Translations under genes and position numbers: made by a program
Notes under the pieces: model-generated
Database searches by the model: none
What the model was told of the DNA's origin: nothing
Seen by the model: only the letters and a program-made list of their open reading frames with translations
From: Desulfobulbus sp.
Lineage (GTDB): Bacteria; Desulfobacterota; Desulfobulbia; Desulfobulbales; Desulfobulbaceae
DNA: 64,000 nt
Direction: 5' to 3'
Assembly: GCA_009780825.1 (NCBI GenBank)
Contig: WQZH01000002.1
Coordinates: 62,001-126,000, forward strand
Shown here: positions 28,308 through 36,936 of the stretch, in pieces
Layout: each line of letters starts with the position of its first letter
How positions within the stretch are numbered: position 1 is the stretch's first letter

Positions 28308-30920
28308 ATGCTGAAAAAACTGGCCGAATTTTCCAAGAAATTCTTCTTTTTGAACCAGAAAGGGCGCTATCCGGCCCTGGAAGCCGAAGAGGTGGAAGCC
28401 CTGCGGCTGGCCTTCAAATCCCGTTATCACAACTTCAAGCTGCTGCTCGCCGCCAACAGCAAGATTCTGGAGAGCATGGCCAGTATCGAGCGAGCCCTGC
28501 AGGGCAACGAATCCTTCAGCATGTCGTTCGTGCAGACGCATTGCACCGCGATCTCGGTCAATGTGTTCCGGATGATCAATGCCATGGAGAATATCTCCCC
28601 GGGAAAATATACCGAGCTGAAAGACAGTTTCGCCGCCATCCAGAAGCAGATCGACGCCCTGCTCGGCGCCCGGAAGAAGATCGACGACCGCCGCCTGGTC
28701 ATCCCACTGGATGCAATCACCAGCGACATGACTGATCTGGTCGGCAGCAAGATGGCCAACCTGGGTGACGTCAAAAACAAATTGCAGATGAATGTGCCCG
28801 CCGGATTCGGGATCACCGCCGCTGCCCACGAACTGTTCATGCAGACCGACGGGCTCCAGCGGGAGATCGACCGCCTTTTCCAGGTGGCTGGCTCCGACGA
28901 AGACCGCAATCTCGACCTGGTCAGTTCCCAGATCCGTCAGCGGATCATGACCGCCGAAGTTCCCGAGGCCATCTATCTGGCGGTGGTTGATGCCTATTCC
29001 GCCATGAAGGCGGCCAACCACGGCCAGGAAATCAAGATGGCGGTCCGGAGCAGCGCCTTTGGCGAGGATGCGGAAAACAGCTCGTTCGCCGGTCAGTACC
29101 GCAGCGAGCTGAATGTCGGCTTCTCGCAGTTCTTCTACCATTACAAGCAGGTCATCGCCTCCAAATACAGCGTCCAGGCCATCACCTACAAGTTCAGCCG
29201 CGGCTTCCGTGACGAGGATATCGCCATGTGCGTGGGCTGCCTTGCCATGATCGACGCCGTTGCCGGCGGCGTGATCTATACCCGTAATCCGCTTGATGCG
29301 AAGGACGACGCCATCTACATCAATTCGACCTGGGGGCTGCCCAAGACAGTGGTGGACGGCAACGACCTGTGCGACCTGTTTGTGGTCCGCCGCGACGACG
29401 ACTTGACCATTCTCAGGCGGGAGGTGCAGCACAAGGGACACCGGGCTGTCTGCCTGGATGGCGATGGCTGCGCCCGCACGGCGACCGACGAGGCCCTCGC
29501 TGACCAGCCGTCTCTCTCCGACGAGCGGATCCGGGAACTGGCCGATCATGCGGTCAGCATCGAACAGTATTATGAAATGCCCCAGGATATTGAATGGGCC
29601 ATTGATAACCAAGGGAAGATCTTCATCCTCCAATCGCGTCCCCTGCAGCAGATGGACACCATCCTCCCTGGACCGGAACTGGATCTTGACCAGTTCGCGG
29701 ACTCCCTGATCGCCGAAGGCGGCATCAATGCCAGCCCTGGCGTGGCCTGCGGCGAAGTATTCAAGGTGGCCAAAAAAATCGACATCCTTCAATTTCCCGA
29801 AGGGGCAATCCTGGTGGTAGAGCAGGCCCTGCCCGCCTGGGCACCGCTGGTGGCCAGAGCAGCGGCAGTAGTGTCCGAACAGGGTGGATTTGCCGGCCAC
29901 CTGGCCAACGTGGCCCGGGAATTCGGCATTCCCGCCATCTTCGGGGCTGCGGGAGCCTCGGCCAAGATGCAAAACGGCGACACCGTCACCGTGGCGGCCG
30001 ACCTCACCCGGGTCTACCAGGGGAGCATCGCGCCCCTGCTCGAATGGACCCGCCCTGAACCCAAGCTGATGCTGGGCAGCCCAGTGTACGAATCACTCAA
30101 GGAGATCAGCCGCCATATCATTCCGCTGCACTTGCTCGACCCGGAATCGCGGGAATTCCTGCCGCAGAACTGTCAGACGTTCCACGACATCACCCGTTTC
30201 ATCCACGAGAAGTCCGTGGTCGATATGTTCAACTTCGGCAGGGATCACAGCTTTTCCGAACGCTCCAGCAAGCAGCTCCATTACCGGGTACCGATGAATT
30301 GGTGGATCCTCAATCTCGATGACGGATTCATCCATGAAATCCATGGCAAGTACGTCAAGCTGGAAGATATTGCCTCGATTCCCATGGTGGCCTTCTGGGA
30401 AGGCTTTGCCGCCATCCCCTGGGACGGCCCCCCGGCCCTGGACGGCAAGGGCATGACCTCGATCATGTTTCGTTCGACCATGAATACCGCCCTGGTCTCC
30501 GGAGTCAAGTCCAAGTACGCCGACCGTAATTACTTCTTGATCTCCAAAAATTACTGCACCTTGAGCTCGCGGCTCGGCTATCACTTTTGCACCATGGAGG
30601 CCATGGTCAGCGACCGGTCCGGCGAGAACTACCTCGGTTTCAAATTCAAAGGCGGAGCAGCCGATTTCGAACGGTGTTTGGGCCGTGTCCAGTTCATCCG
30701 CGAGATTTTGGAACGCTATGGCTTTCGCGCCACAATCAACGCCGACAACCTGGATGCCCGCATCGAGGGATACGACATGGAATACATGATCGGCCGGCTC
30801 AAAATCCTGGGCTACCTGACGCTCCACACCCGCCAGCTCGACATGATTATGGGAAATAGCGCGCTGGTCAACTTTTACATGAACAAGCTCACCAAAGACA
30901 TCAACACGCTGCTGGCGTGA
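28308..30920 (+). CDS. PEP-synthase-like ATP-grasp/phospho-His protein 1 (no PEP barrel)
   Basis: An 870-residue cytosolic protein. Residues 1-125 form an all-helical region of unknown function. Residues about 130-450 are a PPDK/PpsA N-terminal ATP-binding domain: GSKMANLGDV, MAVRSSAFGEDAENSSFAGQ, GGVIYTRNP and DIEWAIDNQGKIFILQSRPL. The swivelling phospho-histidine domain follows (about 475-560) with His531 in GGFAGHLANVAREFGIP. The PEP/pyruvate TIM barrel expected next is missing. Instead residues about 590-870 form a domain I do not recognise, with LGYHFCTMEAM, FKFKGGAADFERC and TLHTRQLDMIM. It should autophosphorylate from ATP, but the final acceptor is unknown. Rifampin phosphotransferase is a precedent for a changed acceptor domain. 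It is 50 bases after response regulator B. Confidence 0.85.
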   Translation: MLKKLAEFSKKFFFLNQKGRYPALEAEEVEALRLAFKSRYHNFKLLLAANSKILESMASIERALQGNESFSMSFVQTHCTAISVNVFRMINAMENISPGKYTELKDSFAAIQKQIDALLGARKKIDDRRLVIPLDAITSDMTDLVGSKMANLGDVKNKLQMNVPAGFGITAAAHELFMQTDGLQREIDRLFQVAGSDEDRNLDLVSSQIRQRIMTAEVPEAIYLAVVDAYSAMKAANHGQEIKMAVRSSAFGEDAENSSFAGQYRSELNVGFSQFFYHYKQVIASKYSVQAITYKFSRGFRDEDIAMCVGCLAMIDAVAGGVIYTRNPLDAKDDAIYINSTWGLPKTVVDGNDLCDLFVVRRDDDLTILRREVQHKGHRAVCLDGDGCARTATDEALADQPSLSDERIRELADHAVSIEQYYEMPQDIEWAIDNQGKIFILQSRPLQQMDTILPGPELDLDQFADSLIAEGGINASPGVACGEVFKVAKKIDILQFPEGAILVVEQALPAWAPLVARAAAVVSEQGGFAGHLANVAREFGIPAIFGAAGASAKMQNGDTVTVAADLTRVYQGSIAPLLEWTRPEPKLMLGSPVYESLKEISRHIIPLHLLDPESREFLPQNCQTFHDITRFIHEKSVVDMFNFGRDHSFSERSSKQLHYRVPMNWWILNLDDGFIHEIHGKYVKLEDIASIPMVAFWEGFAAIPWDGPPALDGKGMTSIMFRSTMNTALVSGVKSKYADRNYFLISKNYCTLSSRLGYHFCTMEAMVSDRSGENYLGFKFKGGAADFERCLGRVQFIREILERYGFRATINADNLDARIEGYDMEYMIGRLKILGYLTLHTRQLDMIMGNSALVNFYMNKLTKDINTLLA

Positions 30921-31130
30921 ACAGACATAGTTGCCGGAGAACGAAGGGTTTCCGGCAGAGCGGAGGGGAGGAACATGGTGGCGGCCGCCATCAACGGCGG
31001 CATGAGCAGACCTGGGAAAAAGAGGCCATAGCCGGCTGAGCGGCATATTGCCGCCCCTTCACCTCAGCACACCCAGCGCTGCAAGGAAGCGGAAGATACG
31101 CAACCATCCACATCCTCACAGGAAGGTGTC

Positions 31131-33743
31131 ATGGCTACTATTCTTGGTAATCTCAAACAGCTCTTCAAGGAGCTCCGCGACCGGAACGTTGCCGATCAAC
31201 CCGGCAATCCGTCGGAGATGAGCGCTCTCTTCCGGTTCCGCTACACCCTGTTCAAGGAACTGTTGGCCGCGAATTCCGAACTGCTCTCCGTCTTGTCCGA
31301 CATGGACGAAAAACTCAAGGGCGAAACAGTGTTCGGCTTGTCGTATATCACCAACCAGGTCAACAAATCCCTCCGCAGCGCCTTTCAGATGGTGAAAAAC
31401 CTCAACGTCATGTCCAGCGGCAAGCACCGCGACCTGTATGCGGCCCTGGAACAGATCAACGACCGCATCAAGGCAATCATTGAGGAACGTAAGGCCGAAC
31501 ACGCCCCCCGGGCGGTCATGTCCTATGAACACATCCTGCTCAAAGATGCCGATTGGGCTGGCGGCAAGAATGCCAATCTTGGCGAGATCAGCAATCGTCT
31601 CCACATCCCCGTTCCCGAGGGATTCGCCATCACCACCAAAGGGTTCCACGATTTTTTCGAGTACAACGATCTCAAGGAAGCCATTATCAAGCAAAAAAAC
31701 CTGCTTTATGTCAACGAATTCGATTTGCTGAACAATCTGAGCGCCGAGACCTTGGCGCTGGTCCGATCCAAACCGCTGCCGCCGGAATTGGCAGAAGACA
31801 TCCTCGCGGCCTGCGCCGGACTCTGGGGAGACGACCAGTCGGTGCTGGTGGCCATGCGCAGCAGCGCGGTGGGCGAAGACGGCGACATCTCCTACGCCGG
31901 CCAGTATCTGACCCTGTTGGGCGTCACCCGATCCGCAATCTGCGAGGCCTATAAATCAATCATCTCCAGCCTGTTTTCTGCCCGTTCCATCGCCTACCGC
32001 AGTTCTAAAGGCGTGTACGACGAGGATCTCGCCATGGCCGTGGCCTGCCTCAAGATGGTCGACTCCAGGGTCAGCGGCGTGCTGTACACCCGCCACCCCT
32101 ACGACATCACCAACGAACACATCCTGATCAACGCGGTCTGGGGCCTGGGACCGTATGCCGTGGATGGAGTCGTCACGCCGGACGCCTATACGGTGACCAA
32201 GGATGCCGGACTGACTCTGCAGGAAAAAATCGTGGCCACCAAACCAGTGCAGTTGGCGTTGCATGCCGGGGGCGGCGTCGGAGAGCAGCCGGTGGCCGAA
32301 GACATGCAAAACATTCCTTGCCTGAACGACGACCAGATCCGCCTTCTGGCCGGATATGGCGCTGCTCTGGAGCGGCACTACAAGTGCCCCCAGGATGTCG
32401 AATGGGCCTTGGCGCCGGATGGCCAGTTGCTGATCCTCCAGTCGCGGCCACTGAAAATCCAAAATCCCGCGCATTCCGGCCTGCCCAAGGCCGTACCCCT
32501 TAAAGGTTATCCGTTGATCGTCGATAACGGCGAAATCGCCTCCCAGGGAGTGGGTACGGGCGTCGCCGTCCACGTCCGGTCAATGGAGGATCTGGCCGAC
32601 TTTCCGGAGGGCGGCGTGTTGATCGCCCGCCATTCCTCGCCCGAATATGTAATGGTGATGCGCCGCTGCAGCGCCATCGTCGTCGAAGCGGGCAGCGTCA
32701 GCGGCCACATGGCCGCCCTGGCCCGCGAATTCAACGTGCCGACGCTCATCTGCGCCCACCTGCTGGACCGGATTCCGCCGGGCATGGAGGTGACGGTGGA
32801 CGCCTACAGCGGCCGGGTTTATGCCGGTACGGTCATCGAGTTGCTGGCCGCGGTCAGGAAGGAAGAAGCCCACATGAAGGGTACGCCGGTCCATGACCAG
32901 CTACAGCGGATCGCCAAACACGTCACCCCGCTCAATCTGGTGAATCCCGACGCCCCGGAGTTCACGCCCCTGGGTTGCGCCACCCTGCACGATCTTGCCC
33001 GCTATTGCCACGAGTATTCCTACAAGGAGATGTTTCAGATCAGCGATCTGGCCTCCAAATTCCATGGCTGGTCGCTCAAGCTGGATGCCGCCTTGCCCAT
33101 GGATATCCACCTGATCGACCTGGGCAGCGGCCTCAAGGAGAGCGCCATGACCAAATGGCATGCGGTCAAGATCGACGAGATCGTCTCCGCACCCTTCCAA
33201 TTCCTGCTGCAGGGCATGCTCAGCAAGGAGGTCCATGGTCTGGAGCCGCGGCCGGTCAATTTTTCCGGCCTGTTGTCGGTGATCAGGGAACAGACTCTGA
33301 CCCCCGGCCATATCGGCGATCGGTTCGGCGACCGCAGTTATGCAATTATTGCCGACAAGTATCTCAATTTCAGTTCACGAGTCGGATACCATTACAGTGT
33401 CATTGACGCCTATTGCGGCAATACAATCAGCAAAAATTACATAACCTTCACCTTCAAAGGGGGCGCGGCCGACGACATCCGCAAGAACCGCCGCGTCCGG
33501 GCCATTGCCCGCATTCTTGACCAGGAAGGGTTCAGGGTCGGGGTCAAGGGCGACAAGGTGGATGCCCGCCTGCAGAAATACCCCAAGTCCTATATCGAAA
33601 GCAGGATGGATATTCTGGGCCGGCTGCTGATCTTCACGCGCCAACTCGACATGCTGATGACCACGGAACACAGCGTGGAGTGGGTGGCGGATAACTTCGT
33701 TGCCGGCAACTACAAGCTCACGGCTCCACCGGCTGAGGCGTGA
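31131..33743 (+). CDS. PEP-synthase-like ATP-grasp/phospho-His protein 2 (tandem paralogue)
   Basis: A second 870-residue protein of the same architecture as its upstream neighbour: helical N-terminus (FKELLAANSELLSVLSDMDE), ATP-binding domain (VAMRSSAVGEDGDISYAGQ, GVLYTRHP, DVEWALAPDGQLLILQSRPL), phospho-His domain with His526 in GSVSGHMAALAREFNVP, and the same unrecognised C-terminal domain (SSRVGYHYSVIDAY, FTFKGGAADD, FTRQLDMLMTT). The paralogues have diverged considerably, so the duplication is old and both copies appear maintained. A 210-base gap separates them. The start follows GGAAGG. A role as paired phosphotransferases downstream of the local kinases is inference. Confidence 0.85.
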   Translation: MATILGNLKQLFKELRDRNVADQPGNPSEMSALFRFRYTLFKELLAANSELLSVLSDMDEKLKGETVFGLSYITNQVNKSLRSAFQMVKNLNVMSSGKHRDLYAALEQINDRIKAIIEERKAEHAPRAVMSYEHILLKDADWAGGKNANLGEISNRLHIPVPEGFAITTKGFHDFFEYNDLKEAIIKQKNLLYVNEFDLLNNLSAETLALVRSKPLPPELAEDILAACAGLWGDDQSVLVAMRSSAVGEDGDISYAGQYLTLLGVTRSAICEAYKSIISSLFSARSIAYRSSKGVYDEDLAMAVACLKMVDSRVSGVLYTRHPYDITNEHILINAVWGLGPYAVDGVVTPDAYTVTKDAGLTLQEKIVATKPVQLALHAGGGVGEQPVAEDMQNIPCLNDDQIRLLAGYGAALERHYKCPQDVEWALAPDGQLLILQSRPLKIQNPAHSGLPKAVPLKGYPLIVDNGEIASQGVGTGVAVHVRSMEDLADFPEGGVLIARHSSPEYVMVMRRCSAIVVEAGSVSGHMAALAREFNVPTLICAHLLDRIPPGMEVTVDAYSGRVYAGTVIELLAAVRKEEAHMKGTPVHDQLQRIAKHVTPLNLVNPDAPEFTPLGCATLHDLARYCHEYSYKEMFQISDLASKFHGWSLKLDAALPMDIHLIDLGSGLKESAMTKWHAVKIDEIVSAPFQFLLQGMLSKEVHGLEPRPVNFSGLLSVIREQTLTPGHIGDRFGDRSYAIIADKYLNFSSRVGYHYSVIDAYCGNTISKNYITFTFKGGAADDIRKNRRVRAIARILDQEGFRVGVKGDKVDARLQKYPKSYIESRMDILGRLLIFTRQLDMLMTTEHSVEWVADNFVAGNYKLTAPPAEA

Positions 33744-33810
33744 GGAAACTGCCCCGCGCCGACCCTGAGGGATTCCTGGCGCCAACAACGTCCAGTCGCG
33801 GAGGAAAATC

Positions 33811-33900
33811 GTGCAAAACCTTATTCTCCTGATTATCATCGTCGGATCCATCGTCATCGGTCTGGCCATCGGCGCCCGGATGCGCAACAAGAAGAAATAA
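33811..33900 (+). CDS. 29-residue single-helix membrane peptide
   Basis: A GTG-initiated frame with a good GGAGG seven to eight bases upstream. It encodes one hydrophobic helix (NLILLIIIVGSIVIGLAIGA) ending in a basic tail (RMRNKKK). Such proteins often bind and tune membrane sensors or transporters. It lies between PEP-synthase-like protein 2 and sensor kinase 3, the latter starting 75 bases downstream. The composition and ribosome-binding site support a real gene; the function is unknown. Confidence 0.6.
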   Translation: MQNLILLIIIVGSIVIGLAIGARMRNKKK

Positions 33901-33975
33901 TCCCGATTCCAGCCCCAAAAGAGTCGACGCCGGCCATGTGGGCAACAATTCCAGAACCGTACCGCCACTACGAAT

Positions 33976-35619
33976 ATGCAAGAAAAATATAAAGATTATA
34001 CCAGGCTGCAACGGCTACTCTCCGGGGGATTCTTCGTCAGCGGCATCATCCCCATCATCCTCATCGCCCTGGGATCAATCTATAACTTCAGGCAGCTTTC
34101 AATCAACGACATCGAAGTGACCGCCCGGCAGGTGGTCGAACACCGCAACGACGCAATCAACACCTTCCTCCAGTATCAGATCAACTTCCTCGCAACCCTG
34201 ATGAACCTTTATCAGCTCGATCAGTTGCAGCAAAAGGAAAACCTCAACAAGCTGTTTTTGGCCGTCAACCAGGGGGGTGATCGGGCAGGAGATCTCGTCG
34301 ATCTGCAGCTCATCGGCACCAACGGCAAGCAGTTGGCCTACGTCGGCCCGTATCAGGACAAGATCGAAGGCAAGGATTATCAAGATGCGGCCTGGTTTAA
34401 GGAAGTGCTGGCCCGCGGCGTCTATGTCAGCGATGTGTTCAGCGGTTATCGCAACTATCCCCACTTCGTCATCGCCCTGACCGATCCCCGCAAGACGTTC
34501 GTTCTGCGGGCCACCATCAATTCAGGCATCTTCAATTCGCTGCTGCACAGCGCCCAAATCGGGCCCAGCGGTGATGCCTTCATCCTCAACTCCAACGGCG
34601 AATTCCAGACGCCGAGCCTGCAAAAAGCCACAGCCCTGAACGATGAGGAACAAAGGCTCTTGCGCCACCGGACCAGTACCGCACTCTCTTCGGACGATGA
34701 ATACCTCTATGTCGGCAAATGGCTCAACGGCAACATGTGGTTACTGGTGGTCAAGACGAAAATCACCGATTCCATGGACAATTACTTCAAATACCGGGAT
34801 CGCATCACCTTCAGCGTGCTGGCGATCGCCGCCCTGTTCCTGGTGATCAGCCATGGCGTCAGCCGTTTCATAATCGGACGAATCCGGCAGGCCGACCTGG
34901 AACAGATCGCCTTGAACCAGCAGATGGCCCACATCGAAAAGATGGCGAACATCGGCAGACTGGCTGCAGGTATTGCTCATGAAATCAACAACCCCCTGCA
35001 ACTTATCCAGATGCAGGCCGGCTGGATCGACGAGCTGTTACAGGAAGAAAATGCGCAACAGGTGGCCAACCTGGAGGAATACCGGAAATCGGTGGGCAAG
35101 ATCAGGCAACATGTCAACCGTGCCGGCACCATCACCCATCGCCTGCTCGGTTTCTCCCGGAAGATCAGCGCCGAATACGATGTCCAGATCAACGAACTGC
35201 TCAAGGAAACCATCTCCTTCCTCGAAAACGAGGCCAACGCGAACAACATCACCTTCGATCTGCAACTCGACGAGGAGTTGCCGGCACTGCGCACCGATGG
35301 CGCCCAGATACAGCAGGTTCTGCTGAATTTGCTCGAAAACGCGCTCGATGCCGTAGGGCCGGAAGGGAAGGTCGATATCGCCACGTCCAGAAGCGCCAAG
35401 GAGATACAGGTACAGATAGCCGACAACGGCAAGGGAATCAGCCAGGAAGTGCTGGAAAAAATCTGGGAGCCCTTTTTCACGACCAAGGAAGCCGGCAAGG
35501 GGACCGGTTTGGGGCTTTCCATCTGTAGCGACATCATCCACCGGCTTGGCGGAACCATCAAGGTGGAGAACAAACCACAAGGCGGAGCGGTATTTACCCT
35601 CCAGCTTCCGCTCCGGTGA
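33976..35619 (+). CDS. dCache sensor histidine kinase 3
   Basis: A 547-residue membrane kinase: membrane segment 1 at about 14-36, dCache sensor about 40-270 (LQLIGTNGKQLAYVGPYQ, GVYVSDVFSGYRNYPHFVIA), segment 2 at about 277-299. The core is complete: His335 in [16 protein letters not shown]-box QVLLNLLENALDAV, G1 IADNGKGI, WEPFFTTKE and GTGLGLSIC. It closely resembles kinase 1 in layout. The ribosome-binding site is weak. No receiver gene follows; the next genes are convergent, so it must share partners or use a distant regulator. Confidence 0.91.
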   Translation: MQEKYKDYTRLQRLLSGGFFVSGIIPIILIALGSIYNFRQLSINDIEVTARQVVEHRNDAINTFLQYQINFLATLMNLYQLDQLQQKENLNKLFLAVNQGGDRAGDLVDLQLIGTNGKQLAYVGPYQDKIEGKDYQDAAWFKEVLARGVYVSDVFSGYRNYPHFVIALTDPRKTFVLRATINSGIFNSLLHSAQIGPSGDAFILNSNGEFQTPSLQKATALNDEEQRLLRHRTSTALSSDDEYLYVGKWLNGNMWLLVVKTKITDSMDNYFKYRDRITFSVLAIAALFLVISHGVSRFIIGRIRQADLEQIALNQQMAHIEKMANIGRLAAGIAHEINNPLQLIQMQAGWIDELLQEENAQQVANLEEYRKSVGKIRQHVNRAGTITHRLLGFSRKISAEYDVQINELLKETISFLENEANANNITFDLQLDEELPALRTDGAQIQQVLLNLLENALDAVGPEGKVDIATSRSAKEIQVQIADNGKGISQEVLEKIWEPFFTTKEAGKGTGLGLSICSDIIHRLGGTIKVENKPQGGAVFTLQLPLR

Positions 35620-35664
35620 CGGGGGAAGGGAACGGCTCGGCAGACGACACCATCCCCAACAAAA

Positions 35665-35702
35665 TTTTGGGCGGGATTGACTGTTTTGGGCGGGATTGAC
35701 TG
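35665..35702. repeat. Perfect 19-bp tandem duplication
   Basis: Two adjoining identical copies of TTTTGGGCGGGATTGACTG in the 283-base convergent region between kinase 3 and the truncated kinase. This could be slippage or a paired binding site; no further copies were seen in the window. Confidence 0.85.
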
Positions 35703-35902
35703 CGGCAAGCTGCCCCAGCACCTTGAGCCAGAGGGTGCGCACAGGGTCAAGAACAACTCTTCCCGATATTGCCGCCGCAGCCCTCCATTCCCCAATAGCC
35801 CATCGTTGCGTCAGGATATCGAGGAATTCCTGATCGGCGGCGATCAGCGGTAACTGTTACGGATATACCTCCCTCGTGTCACCCTCCCAGCGGTCACCGC
35901 GT

Positions 35903-36565
35903 TCACTCGATGAATTTGATGGGCATGCGCAGGCGCAGCATGCTGTTGTGCGGATCGGCCTGAACCTGCATATGCAGAAACAAGATGATAGGCTGCGCCT
36001 CCACCGCCACTGTTGCCTCGAGTTGCTGGACCGGTACCCCGGGAGTGCAGTGCAGGGTCATGATGACGTCGTCCGCTTCGCCATACGCGCCCACGACGAC
36101 CTGCTGCCCTTCCTTAGACAGAAGGAAGATGTCCTTCAGACAGATCCACAACAGATTCTTGATCACAAAAGGGAGCGTCTGCACCTCGATCTCATCTCCG
36201 GGAGCAATCGAGAGAGCCACTCCTTTCATGGTGGCCAGCCGTTCGGCCAGGGCGACCGCGGTGGCGAGAATGTCACGGATACCGACAGAGACAACGGGCT
36301 GGTTGGCGCTGTGGGCAAACTGGTTGAGCCGGCGCACGATGTCGTCGGCGTTTTGCACCCGCCGGCGGATATTTCCCGAAATCGTCTTCAGCCGCTCCGG
36401 ATCCAACTGGCGGCCTCTTTCCGACAGGGCAACGAGATCCCCGAGCAATCCGGCGTTCTCATTGATAATCGCCAAAGAATTCTTGATCTCGTGGGAGATG
36501 GAAGCGGTCATGCTGCCGAAAAAACTGAGCCCCAAGCTGTCGACATTGCCGTGATAACTGCTCAT
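35903..36565 (-). CDS. Truncated kinase: HisKA domain with degenerate ATPase (ChpT/Spo0B-like)
   Basis: A 220-residue cytosolic protein. Residues 15-95 form a dimerisation/His-phosphotransfer domain with His25 in ASISHEIKNSLAIINENAGL. The rest (about 110-215) occupies the place of the ATPase domain but has no N-box Asn and no G1 or G2 glycine motifs, so it should not bind ATP. This layout and size match histidine phosphotransferases such as ChpT and Spo0B, which relay phosphate between receivers. It overlaps the upstream response regulator gene by four bases (ATGA). The phosphotransferase role is inference from motif loss. Confidence 0.72.
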   Translation of the reverse strand: MSSYHGNVDSLGLSFFGSMTASISHEIKNSLAIINENAGLLGDLVALSERGRQLDPERLKTISGNIRRRVQNADDIVRRLNQFAHSANQPVVSVGIRDILATAVALAERLATMKGVALSIAPGDEIEVQTLPFVIKNLLWICLKDIFLLSKEGQQVVVGAYGEADDVIMTLHCTPGVPVQQLEATVAVEAQPIILFLHMQVQADPHNSMLRLRMPIKFIE

Positions 36566-36936
36566 CCTGGTTCCCCTTGTCCCGAGCAGATCTCATTGAG
36601 TTTGGCCATGAGCACCTCAATTTGCACCGGCTTGATCAAATAGCATTCCTTCCCGCTTTCGGCCGAACAGGCTTCGAAATCCTCCTCCGAGCCATGTCCG
36701 GTGAGAAAGAGGAATTGCATTTTCGGCTGCCGGGCTCCGATCTGCCGCTTCAGCTCAAGCCCGTTCATTTCCGGCAACCGGACGTCCAGCAGAGCGATAT
36801 CGAACTCCTTTTCTTCGACCAAGGTCAGCGCTGTCCGGTAATCGGTGGCCCAGGTGGCATCAATGCCCCGCATATCCAACCGTTCTGCCAGTGTCGCCAC
36901 CAATTCTTCTTCGTCGTCAACCAACAGTACCCGCAT
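36562..36936 (-). CDS. Single-domain response regulator C
   Basis: A 124-residue receiver: [13 protein letters not shown], acceptor Asp51 in IALLDVRLPEMNG, FLTGHGS and YLIKP. The start at 36936 has an excellent GGAGG. It overlaps the end of kinase 4 by 20 bases and the start of the truncated kinase by four. The three genes are therefore a coupled unit: kinase, receiver, phosphotransferase-like protein. Confidence 0.93.
   Translation of the reverse strand: MRVLLVDDEEELVATLAERLDMRGIDATWATDYRTALTLVEEKEFDIALLDVRLPEMNGLELKRQIGARQPKMQFLFLTGHGSEEDFEACSAESGKECYLIKPVQIEVLMAKLNEICSGQGEPG

Noticed and set aside
28269..29972. 567-codon open frame opposite the first PEP-synthase-like gene
   Set aside because: Antisense shadow; no ribosome-binding site and His/Gly/Asp-rich composition typical of reversed GC-rich genes.
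30975..31028. 17-codon frame with a GGAGGGGAGG site between the two PEP-synthase-like genes
   Set aside because: Too short and of low-complexity composition, with no hydrophobic or conserved pattern; the purine-rich tract alone is not enough.
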